64,000 bases of DNA, taken from positions 248,001-312,000 of the forward strand of contig MSED01000010.1 in assembly GCA_002099365.1 (NCBI GenBank), in the 5' to 3' direction. The notes under the pieces are model-generated. The model was not told the origin of the DNA and made no database searches. It worked only from the letters and a program-made list of their open reading frames with translations. The DNA is from Phialophora verrucosa (lineage: Eukaryota > Ascomycota > Eurotiomycetes > Chaetothyriales > Herpotrichiellaceae). The translations under genes were made by a program, and so were the position numbers. Shown one piece after another: positions 29,634 to 42,231 of the stretch; position 1 is the first letter of the stretch, and each line of letters starts with the position of its first letter.

Positions 29634-32600
29634 TGTGTGCCGGGATCTGGTGTCACTGCAGGACCGGGGACAGGCTGTTCGTCTTTGCAGTGACGTGATG
29701 GCAGTCGGAAGTACAATTGAGAAGGATTTGAGCCCCTTGTTCAATAGTGGAGATGCTGGATCCTTGAAGCCAAATACCGGCTGGTCTGGTCAATGCTGCG
29801 ACAACAATAATGCCCGCCTGCGTAGAAAACCAGGTTTGCTGATTGCCATGGATCCGTATGCAGCACGTGGGTGATTTAACACCGACAATGATGGGGAGCT
29901 CGAGCAAGTTTGAAAAATATGACGGCAAGAATAGCAGCCTGCGACAGCTCAAACGTCCGTGGCGCCGGGAACGAAAAGGCAAAAGGGGTGCGACAAGAGG
30001 CACGAGCGAGGCAGCCCGAGACTTGATTGGGAAATGATGGTGAATCACCAGCCACAAGGAGAATCCTCAAAGCCTCAATTCAGAGTCCGACCACAAACGC
30101 AGCGCCGACCTAGCCAGAAACCACGTAGCAGAAGTGTTGTCGGACTCGCCTTCCAATAGGAAAGTGACGCTAGACGGAGAATGAGTGGTGGGTGAGAGGC
30201 ACCCGAGAGAGGGAGAGGGGATTACTCGCACAGACAGTCAGCTACGCACAGCCTTGCGCATTCTCGAGCAAATAGCGAGCTGAGACGGGGTGTGGACAAT
30301 GGCCGGGAACGAGTACTGTCACTGTGTACTCTGTACATGTTCCAAGCACGCCGCCACGCCGACGACCGTGCGACCTTGACTGCCCGCGATGCTGACCTAA
30401 CACGTCAACGGTACCTACGACGCCGTGTACCGAGTACTCCGTACCTGCTGTGCTTTCTCGCACATAGTGACCGACTCGAGGGAGACAATCTCGGTGCCTT
30501 GAGTGCTCACTGAGAACCACATATCACCATAGTATTACAATGCGCCCTCGAATGCCGACCTCTTATCCGGACAATCCAAAGGTGGGGCCTAACGACAGGT
30601 CCAACGGCCATACTCCTCACCTTGTGTTCGGGTACTCGTTTCCCCTCCTTGCGTGGTATGTACCCCTATTTGCACAGTGCATACTGCAAGCTGGCTAGCC
30701 GTTGGGCTAGGCAGATACAGATGTCCTTTTATTTGCTGGCAAGAGAACACGGCCGAGGATGGAGAACCCAAAATTCTGTGGATATACAGTAGCTTCTTGA
30801 CGGCAGGCAGGCGTCGTTATCAGCAATCTTGATAGCGGCGATAACTTTAACAGCCGTAGAGAGGTGCTCCTTTGCACTTCTTGGCCTGCCGATTTCGGGC
30901 CATACACAGACAGTCGCCCGTGTGGTGTAGCCGGGATTTCACAGGGGCTGGAATACGATTCATTGCTGCGTGAGCGGAGGCGGCATGCATCAGTAGCCCA
31001 TCATCTTTGTACAATATCCGGGACACAATGGAGGAGGAGTCCCAGAAGAAAACCGATTGGGCCCTCCGGCGTAAAGCAGACACTTTCGCAAAAGCTGGGG
31101 CAAGCTCGTTTTACGGAGTTAGACTCGACCGAGGCTCGCCTGGAACCTGAAACCCCGCCGCCTAGCGTGACACTTTAGGCTATCAGGCTTCCCTAGCACG
31201 GCAGGCGTACTGAGTACTGCGGATGGACACAGACCAAAACATTTTTTCTCAAACAAAGACAGTTGAGAATTTCACCCTCGGTCGAAGGTCATTCAATCGC
31301 CCCAGCTCGGTCAGCAGAATATTGTTTAACCGCGAGATTTGGTGTTCGTTCGCCGAAGCTCCGAACCAGATGCTTCGGCAGATTGGGTCAGACACGGACG
31401 GCCTGTGTACACAGTGAGAATCCTGAATTCTCCAATGGGGATATTTTTGGGGATCAGCACTCTGATTGACAGACGGCTCTCGGTTCAGCGCGGATGTGCT
31501 TGGGGACCAGCATCATTTGGCTGATGTGTTTGTCTGGGATCCACGACGCTGTGTTTCAAAATCCATTGAACCGTCCATCCGGGGGAAGCACTCGTACCTC
31601 GTGTACGGGGTAACAGAGTCCTCTCCTCGATCGGGCTTCGTAATTTTGCATTGCTCCCGCCTGCGTGCCGTCTCCAGATCTCTCGACTGGTGACGGACCT
31701 ATGCTGACCAGTGACGATGCTGACCTCGTGCACAAAGCACCGTTATACTCAAAACGAAAGTGCCACGGGGCCACGGGACGACGCCGTATCTTGCGCAAGC
31801 CATGCATTGCAAGCCACAGGCCGAGCCGATGACGGCATCGAGGAATTCCAAAAGGTGCGTGATTTTTTTTTTGGCCTTGCGCCTGTCAGGCGACCTCGCT
31901 TGTTGTTGGCTCGCAAGCTCGCAAGTGGCCTCCAAACTGACCTGTAAGAGCTTGCCCCGTGCTGTGCCTGGCACTGCTATTCTGCATGAGTTCGCATGCC
32001 GTTTGGCATTTGGGAAGCATGGCGCGAATCCCACCCGATGCCTGCCACTGGTTTGACAAGGCGACTCCTTGGTCCCACATGTCCTCAAACAGGCCATAGT
32101 CTCGCTGTCGCAAGCTGGCGACGTGCCTATTGCTTGCTAGTGTTTGCCTTGTTCCGCTCTATCAGAACATCACCGCCAATAGTATGCCTTCTGCCTGCCA
32201 GACAGCCTGAGTGGCGGGACTGCACCAATCAGCACACCCTTGGGCGGCTGTGAAGATGACTGGCTGATTGGCGGAGTTGCCGGCTACGGTCGTTTCTGGA
32301 GCGGATACCGAGAAGCGCTCATCATTGCCTCGAGAGTCTGAGCACGTCCTCCACGTAGTGGCAGATGATACCTCGAGGGCCGCTCCTTCAGCTACCATGT
32401 TCCCGGTATGAGTGCTGCTCCACACAAGCCCGCAAAGAGACATGCCGTTGGACAGCTCCTCTGGTCATTGTGCCGGGAAAGCAGTGGGGTTAACCTTGGA
32501 ACCGTGTCCGGCCAGCCCAGACATTTGGAGAGTTTACTTGGTACGGAGGGGAAACGTTCTGAGCTTCTGTGTGTGGTTTGGCGCCTGGGGTGAAGCCAGG

Positions 32601-33811
32601 CAGTTTTTAGTCAGGTACGCAGCGAGAGTGTCTGATGGCGCCTTTTAGCCCATCAGCCCTGGCTTTTGGGGCCTGACCCATGACCTGGAGCTGTGCATGA
32701 CCTGATCCGGCCATGCTCTTTTGGGCTTCTTGCCCCATGTTTTAGCATCGCCCATGCACTGCACACGACGGTCAGTTCAGTTGTGGTGATCCCGTCCCGT
32801 GTCAATCGCAAGCTGATCAATTCCTCCAGATCGTCAATCGTCTTGTTTGCCGGCCTTTTTCTCTTCCAGCAGACTATTTTTTATTATCAAATTTCACGAC
32901 GCGGTTGCAGGTGCATAAACGCGCGCTCGACCTTGAAATAATTTCTTCAGCCGCCCGTGTTGCTGAAACAATTGCCAGTGCACTGGACCAGAGCTCGTTG
33001 CCATTAATTTCCAGTTGCGCGAGCTTGAGACGCTTAGACCCAGGCACGGGCGACCCCGCAGCGCAGGCTGGCAGAAGCAAGGAACACGGCCAACCAGTCA
33101 GACAAAAGGTCAGGAGAAGAAGGCCAGAGAAATAGTATCAGCACGAGGATACTGAAATCGGCTCGATCAGCAGGCCCGTCAGCGAAAAAAAAAACCCGAG
33201 GACGGCCTCACGCATCACCTTTAACCCTGTCGACCTCCTCTACACGTCGTTGCTGGAGTCCTTTGCCAGCTTCATTTCCTTGCCAAATCCAGTAGCCCTT
33301 GGGACAGGCCCAGAGGCGTCTCTATCCGGCCTGAACTCCACAGCCACGATCTTCGATCGGCAAACCACGCTATTAACCCGCTGCACGCAAGTCACGAACC
33401 AAATTCCTAATAAAGTGCCAACTGAACTATTTCCGCTGTTCCACGCTCCCACTCCCACAAGTCCAGTTTACAGGCCACTCACTTAACCTTCACTTGCTGG
33501 ACCAAACTTCAACCCTCGAGGTGCATTGGAAAGCGGATTCGAGAGTTTCCTATACTCAAATCCACCGTGACGGGTTGATTTATACCCGTCTTTTCGAACA
33601 GCTGTTCTGTTCCTGCAGTTGCCCGCTTCGTCGGCTTCCCCCTCGCGCCCGTCAATCCTTCGATTTCTCGCGGCATCCCCACCCCACAACACACAAAGCA
33701 TCCCTCTCACCACTTTTGGCCACCACTGTTTCTTGACGGCTCTCAAGTCTCAAGACTGACTACGGTTTTGAGCTCGAGAGTCGTCCGATACTCACCCTCG
33801 ATTTTCTCAAC
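29634..33811. other. 4.2-kb gene-free region between two divergent genes
   Basis: Six-frame reading finds no frame longer than about 130 codons and none with protein-like content. It includes homopolymers (T10 at 31863-31872, A10 at 33185-33194). The rightmost 300 bp, rich in CCCC and TTC, looks like the promoter and leader of the zinc-finger gene. No transposase, terminal repeats or tRNA was recognised. An unannotated non-coding RNA or an old eroded element cannot be excluded. Confidence 0.5.
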
Positions 33812-35180
33812 ATGGCATCCTCAAAAGTGAGTTGAGTAATGGCCCGCTCTCGACCGAACGCCCGTGCTGACTTGTATTTCTAAACAAAGGAGCAGCCGAC
33901 TTCCCGTCCTGTTTCTGGCAGTTTTTCCTCACGACACCCTTCAACAGGCGGTAGACAACACTCTCACTCTGTCTCACTGTCTGCTACGAACCCTTCCCAC
34001 CGAGTCAACCGGCGGAAAAGTGTCAACGCCGGAGCCTCGAGCACTGCCCAAGCTGCCATCGCCGCGGCATTGAGAGACCAAGGCGACCTGGCTGGAATGC
34101 CCATACAGAGCCATCGGAGGAGCATGGGCTCCAGAAAGACAGCAGAATCACAGTCGATGAGTGGTAGACCAAGCATGCACTCGTACTTTGACGCCGCAGC
34201 CCGTGCAGCCCCTGGCCAGGACAACGATGCCCTGGAGGACAATTCCAACGACGAGGACAACCAGTCCTCGTCCAAGAATCTAAAGAGCCGCAACAGAAGG
34301 GCAAGTGAAGGCTCGCACCTCATCAAGGGCGAGGGCAAGAAGTCTGCGGCCGACTTGCGGTGTGATACCTGCGGGAAGGGATACAAGCACAGCAGTTGCC
34401 TCACCAAGCACTTGTATGTTTTCCCACAGGCCCCTCCACACCTTGACTAATACTGGGATTCCTAGATGGGAACATGATCCCGCATGGGCAATTACATCTA
34501 AACTGCTGATCTCAAAGCACCAGCAAGTTCAACTGCTTGAGGCCGCCTCGGTGCTGTGTAACATGACTGTGGAGAACCCAGCAACTAATCAGTTCGATCT
34601 CGAAGCCGCAGCGGTCGATCCAAGCGAAGATTCATCTGCATCGCCAGGATTCTCCTCGTCCGAAATGCAAGACGAGCTCAGCTCGGTGGAGACGACCCCA
34701 CCTCCCATGAGTGAAGCGGCATACCCTGTTCCAAACTCCAAGCGATTCAGCAGCAGCAGCAATGGCTTCTCGCGTTCCTACAGATCCGTTGCCTCAAGCT
34801 CTTATGCTGAGAGCTTCCACTCACCGGGCCTGCCACCTCATCGATTCTCCGGCGTCGATTTCCGTCCCAGCACCTCCGGGACCGACGACGGTACGTTGGC
34901 CGCTGCCACAGCTGGGCTCTCGTTCAGCAGTGGGACACCTCGTACGAAGCCATCCTATCTCGGCGCTGATGTGCCACCTGTACCACCATTGCCACAACAA
35001 TACCAGTCTTTCAACAGCAAGTCGTCTGACAGTACATTGACAACTGTATATAATCCGCTGTTGCAGATGCATCCTCCTACCTTGACACAAAATCTCTCGG
35101 ACGAGCGCAATTACCGGGACCACAGCGACGACCGGGATGTCCACATGGACGACGACGAGATGTTCCGGATGGATCAATGA
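33812..35180 (+). CDS. C2H2 zinc-finger protein, putative transcriptional regulator
   Basis: Three exons (33812-33826, 33890-34413, 34466-35180) join in phase to 417 residues; introns are 63 and 52 nt, and the first exon encodes only MASSK. One zinc finger spans the exon 2/3 junction: CDTCGKGYKHSSCLTKHL then WEH, giving C-X2-C-X12-H-X3-H. It is followed directly by a conserved-looking helix SKLLISKHQQVQLLEAASVL. The N-terminal 140 residues and the C-terminal half are Ser/Pro-rich and disordered, with a PPVPPLPQQ proline stretch and an acidic end (HMDDDEMFRMDQ) that could serve as an activation region. A single finger alone binds DNA weakly, so a partner or extra contacts would be expected. 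Nuclear location is inferred. Confidence 0.85.
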
Positions 35181-36812
35181 CAAGGTGCGACACGACCGAG
35201 CCAGGAAGACAACCACACCCACCCGTTCCTTCTGACGACCATTATTTCCTACACTCATTTAGTAAGATTTTTACGGCACTACTTTAGTCATTGTGTGTAT
35301 TTCTTGACTACGAAAGCCCCAGAAAAGAGAAAACGCCTGGTTTGGGGCTCAGCGCTCGCAATTGGAGGAAGTCTTTCACACGAAGAGGCATCGAGGGCGA
35401 CAGGTATTGGAACGATGATACCTACATTGTTGGAAAAGAAAATCCATATAACATCCGCGCTCCGCAAGACAGATACCTAAAAGCACCGATGAGTCGACTC
35501 ATACACGCGCTACGATGTCGACGAGGTTAAAGTGAGTGGGACTGTCGGGCCTATGCGTTGAGCAGGATACAATTACAATAACGAAATGAATTTCATTTAC
35601 ATGTACAAGCGCACGGGAGGCGTGCGTGTGCTCTTCGCCAGCTGGAGATCAGTTCAGTGAATTGATTGTTGTTTCCAACCACTTGGTTTCTAACATCCTG
35701 TGTGCTTTCACACGCCCACTCCGACTGGACTCGTCGTATGACTCTCGCAGCTCAAAGCAAATATTTTCTTAAACAGCCCCGCCATCTGGATCGGCAGGAT
35801 TGACACAATGCTAATGCATCGTTGGGATTGACAGTGCTATCTTAGTACGATGGATGTGGCCCGCGCGTGCGTGGCACTTCGCCGGCGCTGTGCTGATCAG
35901 GGACAATTAACTTTTGCCGCCGGGGTCGTGGTCGATTGTCGATTCCGGCAAGCCGAAGACAAGGAGATCTCAGGAACCCCCGTGCGGCCGATCATTTGCA
36001 TCGACGCTTGGGTGTTTTGATGATGTAAGTATATTGTGCATGAAGTGATGGTGATCAGCAACAAGCATATAATGATCGATCACCTTGACGCTTAGAAGAT
36101 AGAAGGGAGGTGCTTATAACCCTGTCCATCCTGGAAATTCAAGCGCTCTCTAGCACGACGAGGCCAGCACTCAAAACCCACGAGAGGTGATCTTCAAACT
36201 CAGTGCCAGGGAATGCCCACAGAGCCCGTTTCATCCATGCCGAAGCTATGCCGAGGAGATGCAAGCTGGGGGCTTCAAAATTAGAATCGAGGCACTCAAA
36301 AGGGCTGTCATCACTTTGTCCATAAGACGACGCGTACATTTCTTGTCATATGCCCTCCACCGTCCTGCTTGCGACCACGCCCACAATAATGACTGTGCTC
36401 CGTACAGCCGCATGGAACTTCGCAGCTGGCGAATGACGGACCGTAACGGGTTAGAGCCAGACTAATTGCCTCCGTCATGAACTCATGCAGCCTCGACAAT
36501 CTTGCATCCTGACCTCATTCTCGAAGCCATGACCGTTCTTACTCCATCACCCCTGCAGCAGATTCGATTGATATTCCGAAGTTCGTATTAGACCCTTCCC
36601 AGGCCTTCTCTCTAGCGTCGCCATCTTTTCCAGCCTCGTCGGATTCCTTCACCGGTTTGAAACTGCCCTTTTGGCTGACCATTACATCACGACGGGCACG
36701 CGACCTTGCCACAAGATTGTGACAAAGCGTACGGGGTATATTCAGCCCAATTCTCCACAAAGCGGGAAAGGGTGCACTCGATCAAGTAATCGTCGCGTTG
36801 CCATCGAGACTG
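35181..36812. other. 1.6-kb intergenic region
   Basis: Between two plus-strand genes. Short frames only; no domain, repeat or RNA gene recognised. Confidence 0.45.
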
Positions 36813-38187
36813 ATGCCGCTCAAAGCCGCGGAAATTATTTCCCATCCGGCGTTCAATACTGTTGAGTGGGATTTACCGCCTACCAAGGAGGGCTATGCCG
36901 AGGTCGCTAAGGGACGAGCTGGAGGCCCGTTCAAGCTGTACTATGAGGTTCACGGACAAGGAGATGTCAAGCTTGTAGTAGGTGGTTTCCAAATTCTTCA
37001 GTATCTGTTTACCTTGTGTGCGAAGTGGCGGGCCGGCGGGCTGCCTGGTCGGTAGATGGGCCGCAGATGTGCTTGTTGGAGCAGAATCGAGGACGAGGTG
37101 CCTACAGACGACGTGAGCCATTCACTTGGCCTAGAGGTGATGGGCCTCGGGCGTGAATGCTTTGAGACTGGTCATTGCATGGAGCCTTTCTCCAGAATCC
37201 GCGCAACGGCCCCAGTCCCAGCGCTGGCGGCGAGTTCAGCACCTTCGATCTTGTACTCCGTCTCAGTGCTCTCTCATCTAACATTCGTTTCCGTAGTGGT
37301 TGATGGGCCTGGGCGCCTTTCGCACAGCATGGAAGCGACAAAGCAAGTACTTCGGCCACGAGCGGTCCAGCCGATACTCCTGCTTGGTCCTCGACAACCG
37401 GGGCATGGGCCTCAGCGACAAGCCCTCGTGTCGCTACTCGACCTCCGGGATGGCTCGCGACGTGATTGAACTACTGCAGCACGTCGGCTGGTTACCGCTC
37501 CCGTTATCGCCGTCTTTGTCTTCGTCCACAACCACCTCCACTCCGAGACGAGACCTCCACATCATCGGCATCAGCATGGGCGGCATGATCGCGCAGGAAC
37601 TCTCGCTCCTAATCCCCGACCACGTGGCCTCCCTCTCTCTGATCTCGACGGCTCCGCGCCTGGTACGCACCCTCCCCTTCGTCGAGAACCTCCGCGGCAG
37701 GATCAACATGTTCATCCCGCGGGACATCGACGTGCAACTCGAGGAGATCGCGCATCGCTTGTTCGCGGACGAGTGGCTCGCCCAGGAGGATACCGAAAAC
37801 GAAGACCCCGCGAAGAACTTCCCCACGAATCGCGATCGCTTTGCTGCGGGAGAACTGCAGAAGCGGATGGACAAGGCAGGGTTCACGCGCAAAGGGTTCA
37901 TGCTCCAAGCGATCGCTGCGGGATGGCACTATAAATCCGCCGACGATGTCAAGCGGATCGGCGATGTCGTGGGGAGGGAGAGGATCTGTGTCGTGCACGG
38001 CACGCAGGATCGGATGATTGATTTCCATCATTTCGGCATGTTGAAGGACCAGCTTGGCGGAGAGGACGGTGGGGCCCAGTTCAAGGTCTGGGAGGACAAG
38101 GGGCACGTCCTTGTTTGGGAGGTTGAAGACGAGTTCAATGCCTTCCTGGAGGGTAGATTTGAGAAATGTGAGTCGATGAACAGGTGA
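36813..38187 (+). CDS. Alpha/beta-hydrolase fold protein
   Basis: Two exons (36813-36977 and 37297-38187) join in phase to 351 residues. The intron of 319 nt is several times longer than most in the window. The catalytic set is complete: nucleophile elbow GISMGG, acid Asp in VVHGTQDRMIDF, and His in EDKGHVLVWE. YSCLVLDNRGMGLSDKP is the usual strand before the elbow, and WLMGLGAFRTAW contains the oxyanion-hole region. There is a Ser/Thr/Pro-rich insertion between the DVIELLQHVGW helix and the elbow, absent from compact members. No signal peptide is seen, so it is probably cytosolic. The substrate is unknown; esterase, epoxide hydrolase or thioesterase roles all occur in this fold, though an epoxide hydrolase would use Asp rather than Ser as nucleophile. 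Confidence 0.88.
36978..37296 (+). other. Unusually long intron in the alpha/beta-hydrolase gene
   Basis: Donor GTAGGT at 36978 and acceptor CCGTAG ending at 37296. The join restores KLVWLMGLGAF. A small additional exon inside the interval cannot be ruled out. Confidence 0.6.
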
Positions 38188-38868
38188 GGCCCCGATTGAC
38201 TCGATGGGCTATTGTGTCTTCAATGAGTTACGAGTCAGGGTGGATGCGGACATCTACAGTACCCACATAGATGGCATGGACTCGGCTGCTGCTCTATAGT
38301 AGACATGACGAGGATCCTGTGCGGTATGCTTACACAGGAAATACTAATCCACGATCCCTTCGGATATGCTATGTTCAAGCGCTCTACATTTCTCAGATTC
38401 GTGGGACGCCACCTCAGCTCTTGGGAACGTACATTGCCGGAGGGTCGAACAAAACTGGAGTCTGGTAGGTTGTAAGACATACGAGGTTTCGGCGAAAGGA
38501 ATCTGGGATTGCGTTTCAAGTCACTGAATTCCGTATTCAGAGGCTGATGCTTTCTCGGTCGAAATTGAAGAAATCATATCACGGGGTGAGTCCTCGGTTT
38601 CCTCTCCTCCTTCTTGTTCCTTCCCTCCCGTTGGCTTCATCTACCTCCGTAATCTATACATATCGAGAGGAGAATAATGCCTCAGTTCTCCAACGCTGCT
38701 CAATCAGCTCGGAGGTTGACGCAATCGCCAAATGAAACTGTCCGCGCGCTACCCATGCATGTACAAGCCGGTCCCGAAACGCCTGCGCTATGCATCGCAA
38801 ATACCGCAATCCACAACCTAACCAAGGCTCATACTGTACACATCCTTTCCGAATCAGCCCCTTCCGCC
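38188..38868. other. Convergent 3' intergenic region
   Basis: Between the hydrolase and pam18 stops. Nothing recognised. Confidence 0.5.
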
Positions 38869-39255
38869 TCAACTTCGAGGGCCTTCCCTTTCCAGAAGCT
38901 CCTTCGCCTCATTAACCTTACTCGCCAGATACGGACTGCCTCCCCGATCCGGATGATTTGCCAGCATGAGTGCACGATGGTTCTTGCGTATTTTGTCTTT
39001 GGTCAACGTCCGCTCGCTCAGATCGAGGATCAAGGACGCTTCTCGTTTGTTCATCTTCGGTTCGAAGCCGCCTTTGTAGAAGGGACGGCCAAGCGCGTTG
39101 AGCCCATTGGGATTGCGGTAGCGGCGGAAGGCAACCAGGCCGGCGCGACCCTAGGGGAAATGTGTTAGTACAGAATGCGGGAACAGAGGGTGGAAAGGCC
39201 GCACGAAGAATGCTGCAGCGGCGATGCCTACGCCGATGGCGAGCGTGGACGCCAT
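38869..39255 (-). CDS. pam18: Pam18/Tim14, J-protein of the mitochondrial import motor
   Basis: Two exons (39255-39205 and 39150-38869, intron 54 nt) join in phase to 110 residues. Exon 1 is a hydrophobic membrane segment (MASTLAIGVGIAAAAFF), and the join gives FFGRAGLVAFRRYR. The J-domain follows KGGFEPKMNKREASLILDLS and has the invariant HPD motif in NHPDRGGSPYLA and the helix VNEAKELLE. This matches Pam18 in length and order. It sits in the inner mitochondrial membrane with the J-domain in the matrix and stimulates the mtHsp70 ATPase during presequence-driven import through TIM23, in complex with Pam16. It is an essential housekeeping gene in yeast. Nothing unusual is seen. Confidence 0.94.
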
Positions 39256-39987
39256 ATGTAGTCGTTGGTGTGTAACCTTTGCGGAAGCCGGATCCCAAGC
39301 TGAGCAAGAGGCGCGATGAGAATGATGGTCAGACCAGTGGCTAGGGTGTTTAACGGATGGATGTGCGAGGAGATTCTCTGAGGACAGTCGGACCTGTGGC
39401 CACGATGTTGAACGGATGGATCTGCCTGTCGTGCTGGTTGTCGCAGGAAAAAGATTCGGCGCCGGGAAAACGCAGCCGGCTATGTTGCTCTATTGGGCGA
39501 TGCCGGTGACGCAGGCAAGACTTGCCGATCCCGCCTGTAGTTGCCGCCTCCACATGTCGCCCAGGAACTATCAAACTGCGACGTGGTTGATTGTTTCCAA
39601 CGACAGCACTGATTGTCTCACTCTGGTCCCTCTTGCTCGGTGTCCTCGGGCGTCTCTCCCCCTCTGATTTGCCTCTGCTGCATGATGTGCTGTCTCGGAG
39701 CAATGCGCGCGGCGTGTGGACGCAGGCCCAGGATGACCCTGCATAAGCTAACCTATCGGTCCAATCGTGCCAGCACGAACACGTTGTCCTCCAGCACGAG
39801 CGAGGTACCGACAGCCAGATTCTTCGACGTACAGGTGGGGAGATCATGCAAGCGAGACGGGGTTCTCCCAGCTCCCGAGGCGTAAAAGAATCCCTGAAGA
39901 TTTCGCGTTACACAGCTTTTGTTTCCATCCCAAGTTTTCGTGTTGATTTTCGAGCACAACTTCTTCCGTGTTGAGCGGTTGCCAAAA
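39256..39987. other. Divergent promoter region, pam18 / FMO-like gene
   Basis: 732 bp between the two start codons. Overlapping short frames only. Confidence 0.45.
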
Positions 39988-42231
39988 ATGCGTGTTGCTA
40001 TCATTGGAGGCGGGCCGGGAGGCCTGGTGACTCTGAAATACCTTCTGGAAGCTAGTCAGCGCTTCAACGTCGCGCCAATCGAAGCGAAACTCTTTGAAGC
40101 CCAGGATGGCATTGGAGGCACCTTCCGCTACCGCACGTACCCGGAAGGCGAGGTGAGCTTAGCTTCACTCACCGCCATGGTGATTGACAGCACTAATTTA
40201 CATTACAGATGGTCTCGTCAAAGTTCTTGACTGTCTTCTCTGACTTTAGAGTTCCCAAGGGCCGCTTCCCCAGCGGAGACAACGATTTCCTCAAGCTTAA
40301 AGAGTATGTCGAGTACCTCGAGGACTACGCCGATCACTTCAAGTTGCGGCCACATATCAACCTGAACACCAAGGTGACGAATGTACGCCGGGCTAAAGGC
40401 GGCAAGGGCCATGTCGTCACGTACTCTTCACCGGACGGAAGCACGGAGGAATGGGCCTGCGATGCTGTTGCGGTGAGCACAGGGTTGCACGTGCAATCCG
40501 TGGTGCCGGACATTCCTGGTATTGAGAAAGTGCCCACAGTCCTTCATTCCTCGCAATACAAGGGCCGAGAAATCTTCAAGGAGGGCAGCAACGTCGTGAT
40601 CCTTGGTGTGGGCGAAACGGCAATGGACATGGCCTACTTTGCCGTGACTTCGCCCACCAAGTCCGTGACGCTTTCCCACAGAGGCGGGTTTGTCCTGGCA
40701 CCAAAGGTAAGCGGCTCACTTACCCATGGCAAGCTCGGTAGCTGACCGGTCATCCACAGTTTGTTGAACGATTTGTCGTCAATGGCAAACAAGAACCGGA
40801 CCATGGCGCCTCTCCAGTTGATACAAACTGGAACAGTCTGTTCGACACAGCGTATTCGCATCCAAAGCTAAGAAACCAACGCTGGCAGTGGCAGTTCTAC
40901 GATTGGTGGACCAAGGGCGCCTGGTTGTTGCTCAACAACACGCGTTATGGTTATGGCCAGCACGCTGCGATCAATAAGGGCTATCACATGTCTCAGAGTG
41001 CGTATTTTTCCTTTCATCCGAAGGACCCCTCAAGTCACTGACTGCATTAGTCCTCTTTGTCAAGTCCACCAGGGTCCAGCCGTACTTCAATAGGCGGTAC
41101 CACACATACGGCAAATTCGGGCAGTGGAAAAACAGCAAGATCGACCTCCCCAGGATCGATCAAAACGGGCGGAGCGTCGAATTCGCTCCATGGCCCGAGT
41201 ACATTGATGAAGAAGGCGTTATCCATTTCAAAAAGAACGACTCGATAGAGTCCAAATACATTGAGACCGTGAAGATCAAGCCGGACGTCATCATCTTCGC
41301 GACAGGTTACAGTCATATATCGTTCCCGTTCTTGAGCCCAGGTTATCCCCATTCCGAGGACGCCAATGTTCGTGCCGTCTGGAAAGAGGGTGACGAGACG
41401 GTTGGGTTCATCGGCTTTGTTCGCCCGCAGATTGGTAAGTTCTCAGTCCTAATCCAACCTACCCATGGCTCATGTGTGACACAACCCCGACGGTCTCTGC
41501 CATTTGCTCACCAATGCCAGGCGCAATCCCACCGCTCGCAGAGTTCCAAGCCCAGCTCTGGGTTCTTCGAATTCTCAACCTCCTCCCCCAGTCGAACCTC
41601 CAACACCTCTCTCCATCGTATGACCCGGATGCGGAAGAATGGTACAAGTTGAAGCCCCGAGCCGGCGCACGCATCCTCCACGGCGTCGATCACGAAACCT
41701 ACGCTTACCAACTCGCCTTGGACATGGGTGCCGCACCGTCTATCTTCGACGTTCTGAAATACGGCAGAAAAGTCTTCATCGCGTGGGCCTTTGGCGCGAA
41801 CTTCAACACCAAGTTCCGACTCGTTGGCCCGTGGAAATGGGACGGCGCCGCAGAGATCATGAGAACTGAGATCTACGAGTTGATCCAGAGGAGGCCAGTT
41901 GTTTGGGGTAAGTGCCGCATCCCGCCCGTCTCTCTTCTCTCCGGGGTCAAGCCCGAATGACAAGCCGGAGAAAGGAAAGCTTCAGACAAAGGAGTTATTA
42001 TGCGTCGTCACTTCCCAGGCACCCTGCTAACACACATGCACACTCATCTTAGGCCACCTCCTGCTCAACGCTCTCCCTATGTCGATATTCGGGCCCCTCA
42101 GCCTGGTCTACTGGATCTTCTTCACCTTCTTCGAGCCCTTCTTGAAGGTGTTGCGCTTGGGCGGATCGAGACCCCGTCCAAAACGCCAATACATTAACGG
42201 CCATGCGAGAACACCGTCCAAGCAAGTGTGA
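39988..42231 (+). CDS. FAD/NADPH-dependent flavoprotein monooxygenase (FMO-like)
   Basis: Six exons (39988-40152, 40209-40706, 40760-40997, 41051-41434, 41521-41907, 42053-42231) join in phase to 616 residues; introns are 56, 53, 53, 86 and 145 nt. The N-terminus holds the FAD-binding Rossmann motif (MRVAIIGGGPGGLVTLKYLL). A second nucleotide-binding motif, VVILGVGETAMDMAYF, fits NADPH, and IIFATGYSH is the ATG-Y motif shared by FMOs and N-hydroxylating monooxygenases. The RYRTYPEGE-MVSSKFLTVF join is typical of fungal FMO-like proteins. A hydrophobic segment near the C-terminus (SIFGPLSLVYWIFFTFF) suggests membrane association. The reaction is probably oxygenation of a nitrogen, sulfur or ketone substrate; the substrate is unknown. 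No neighbouring biosynthetic genes indicate a pathway. Confidence 0.92.
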
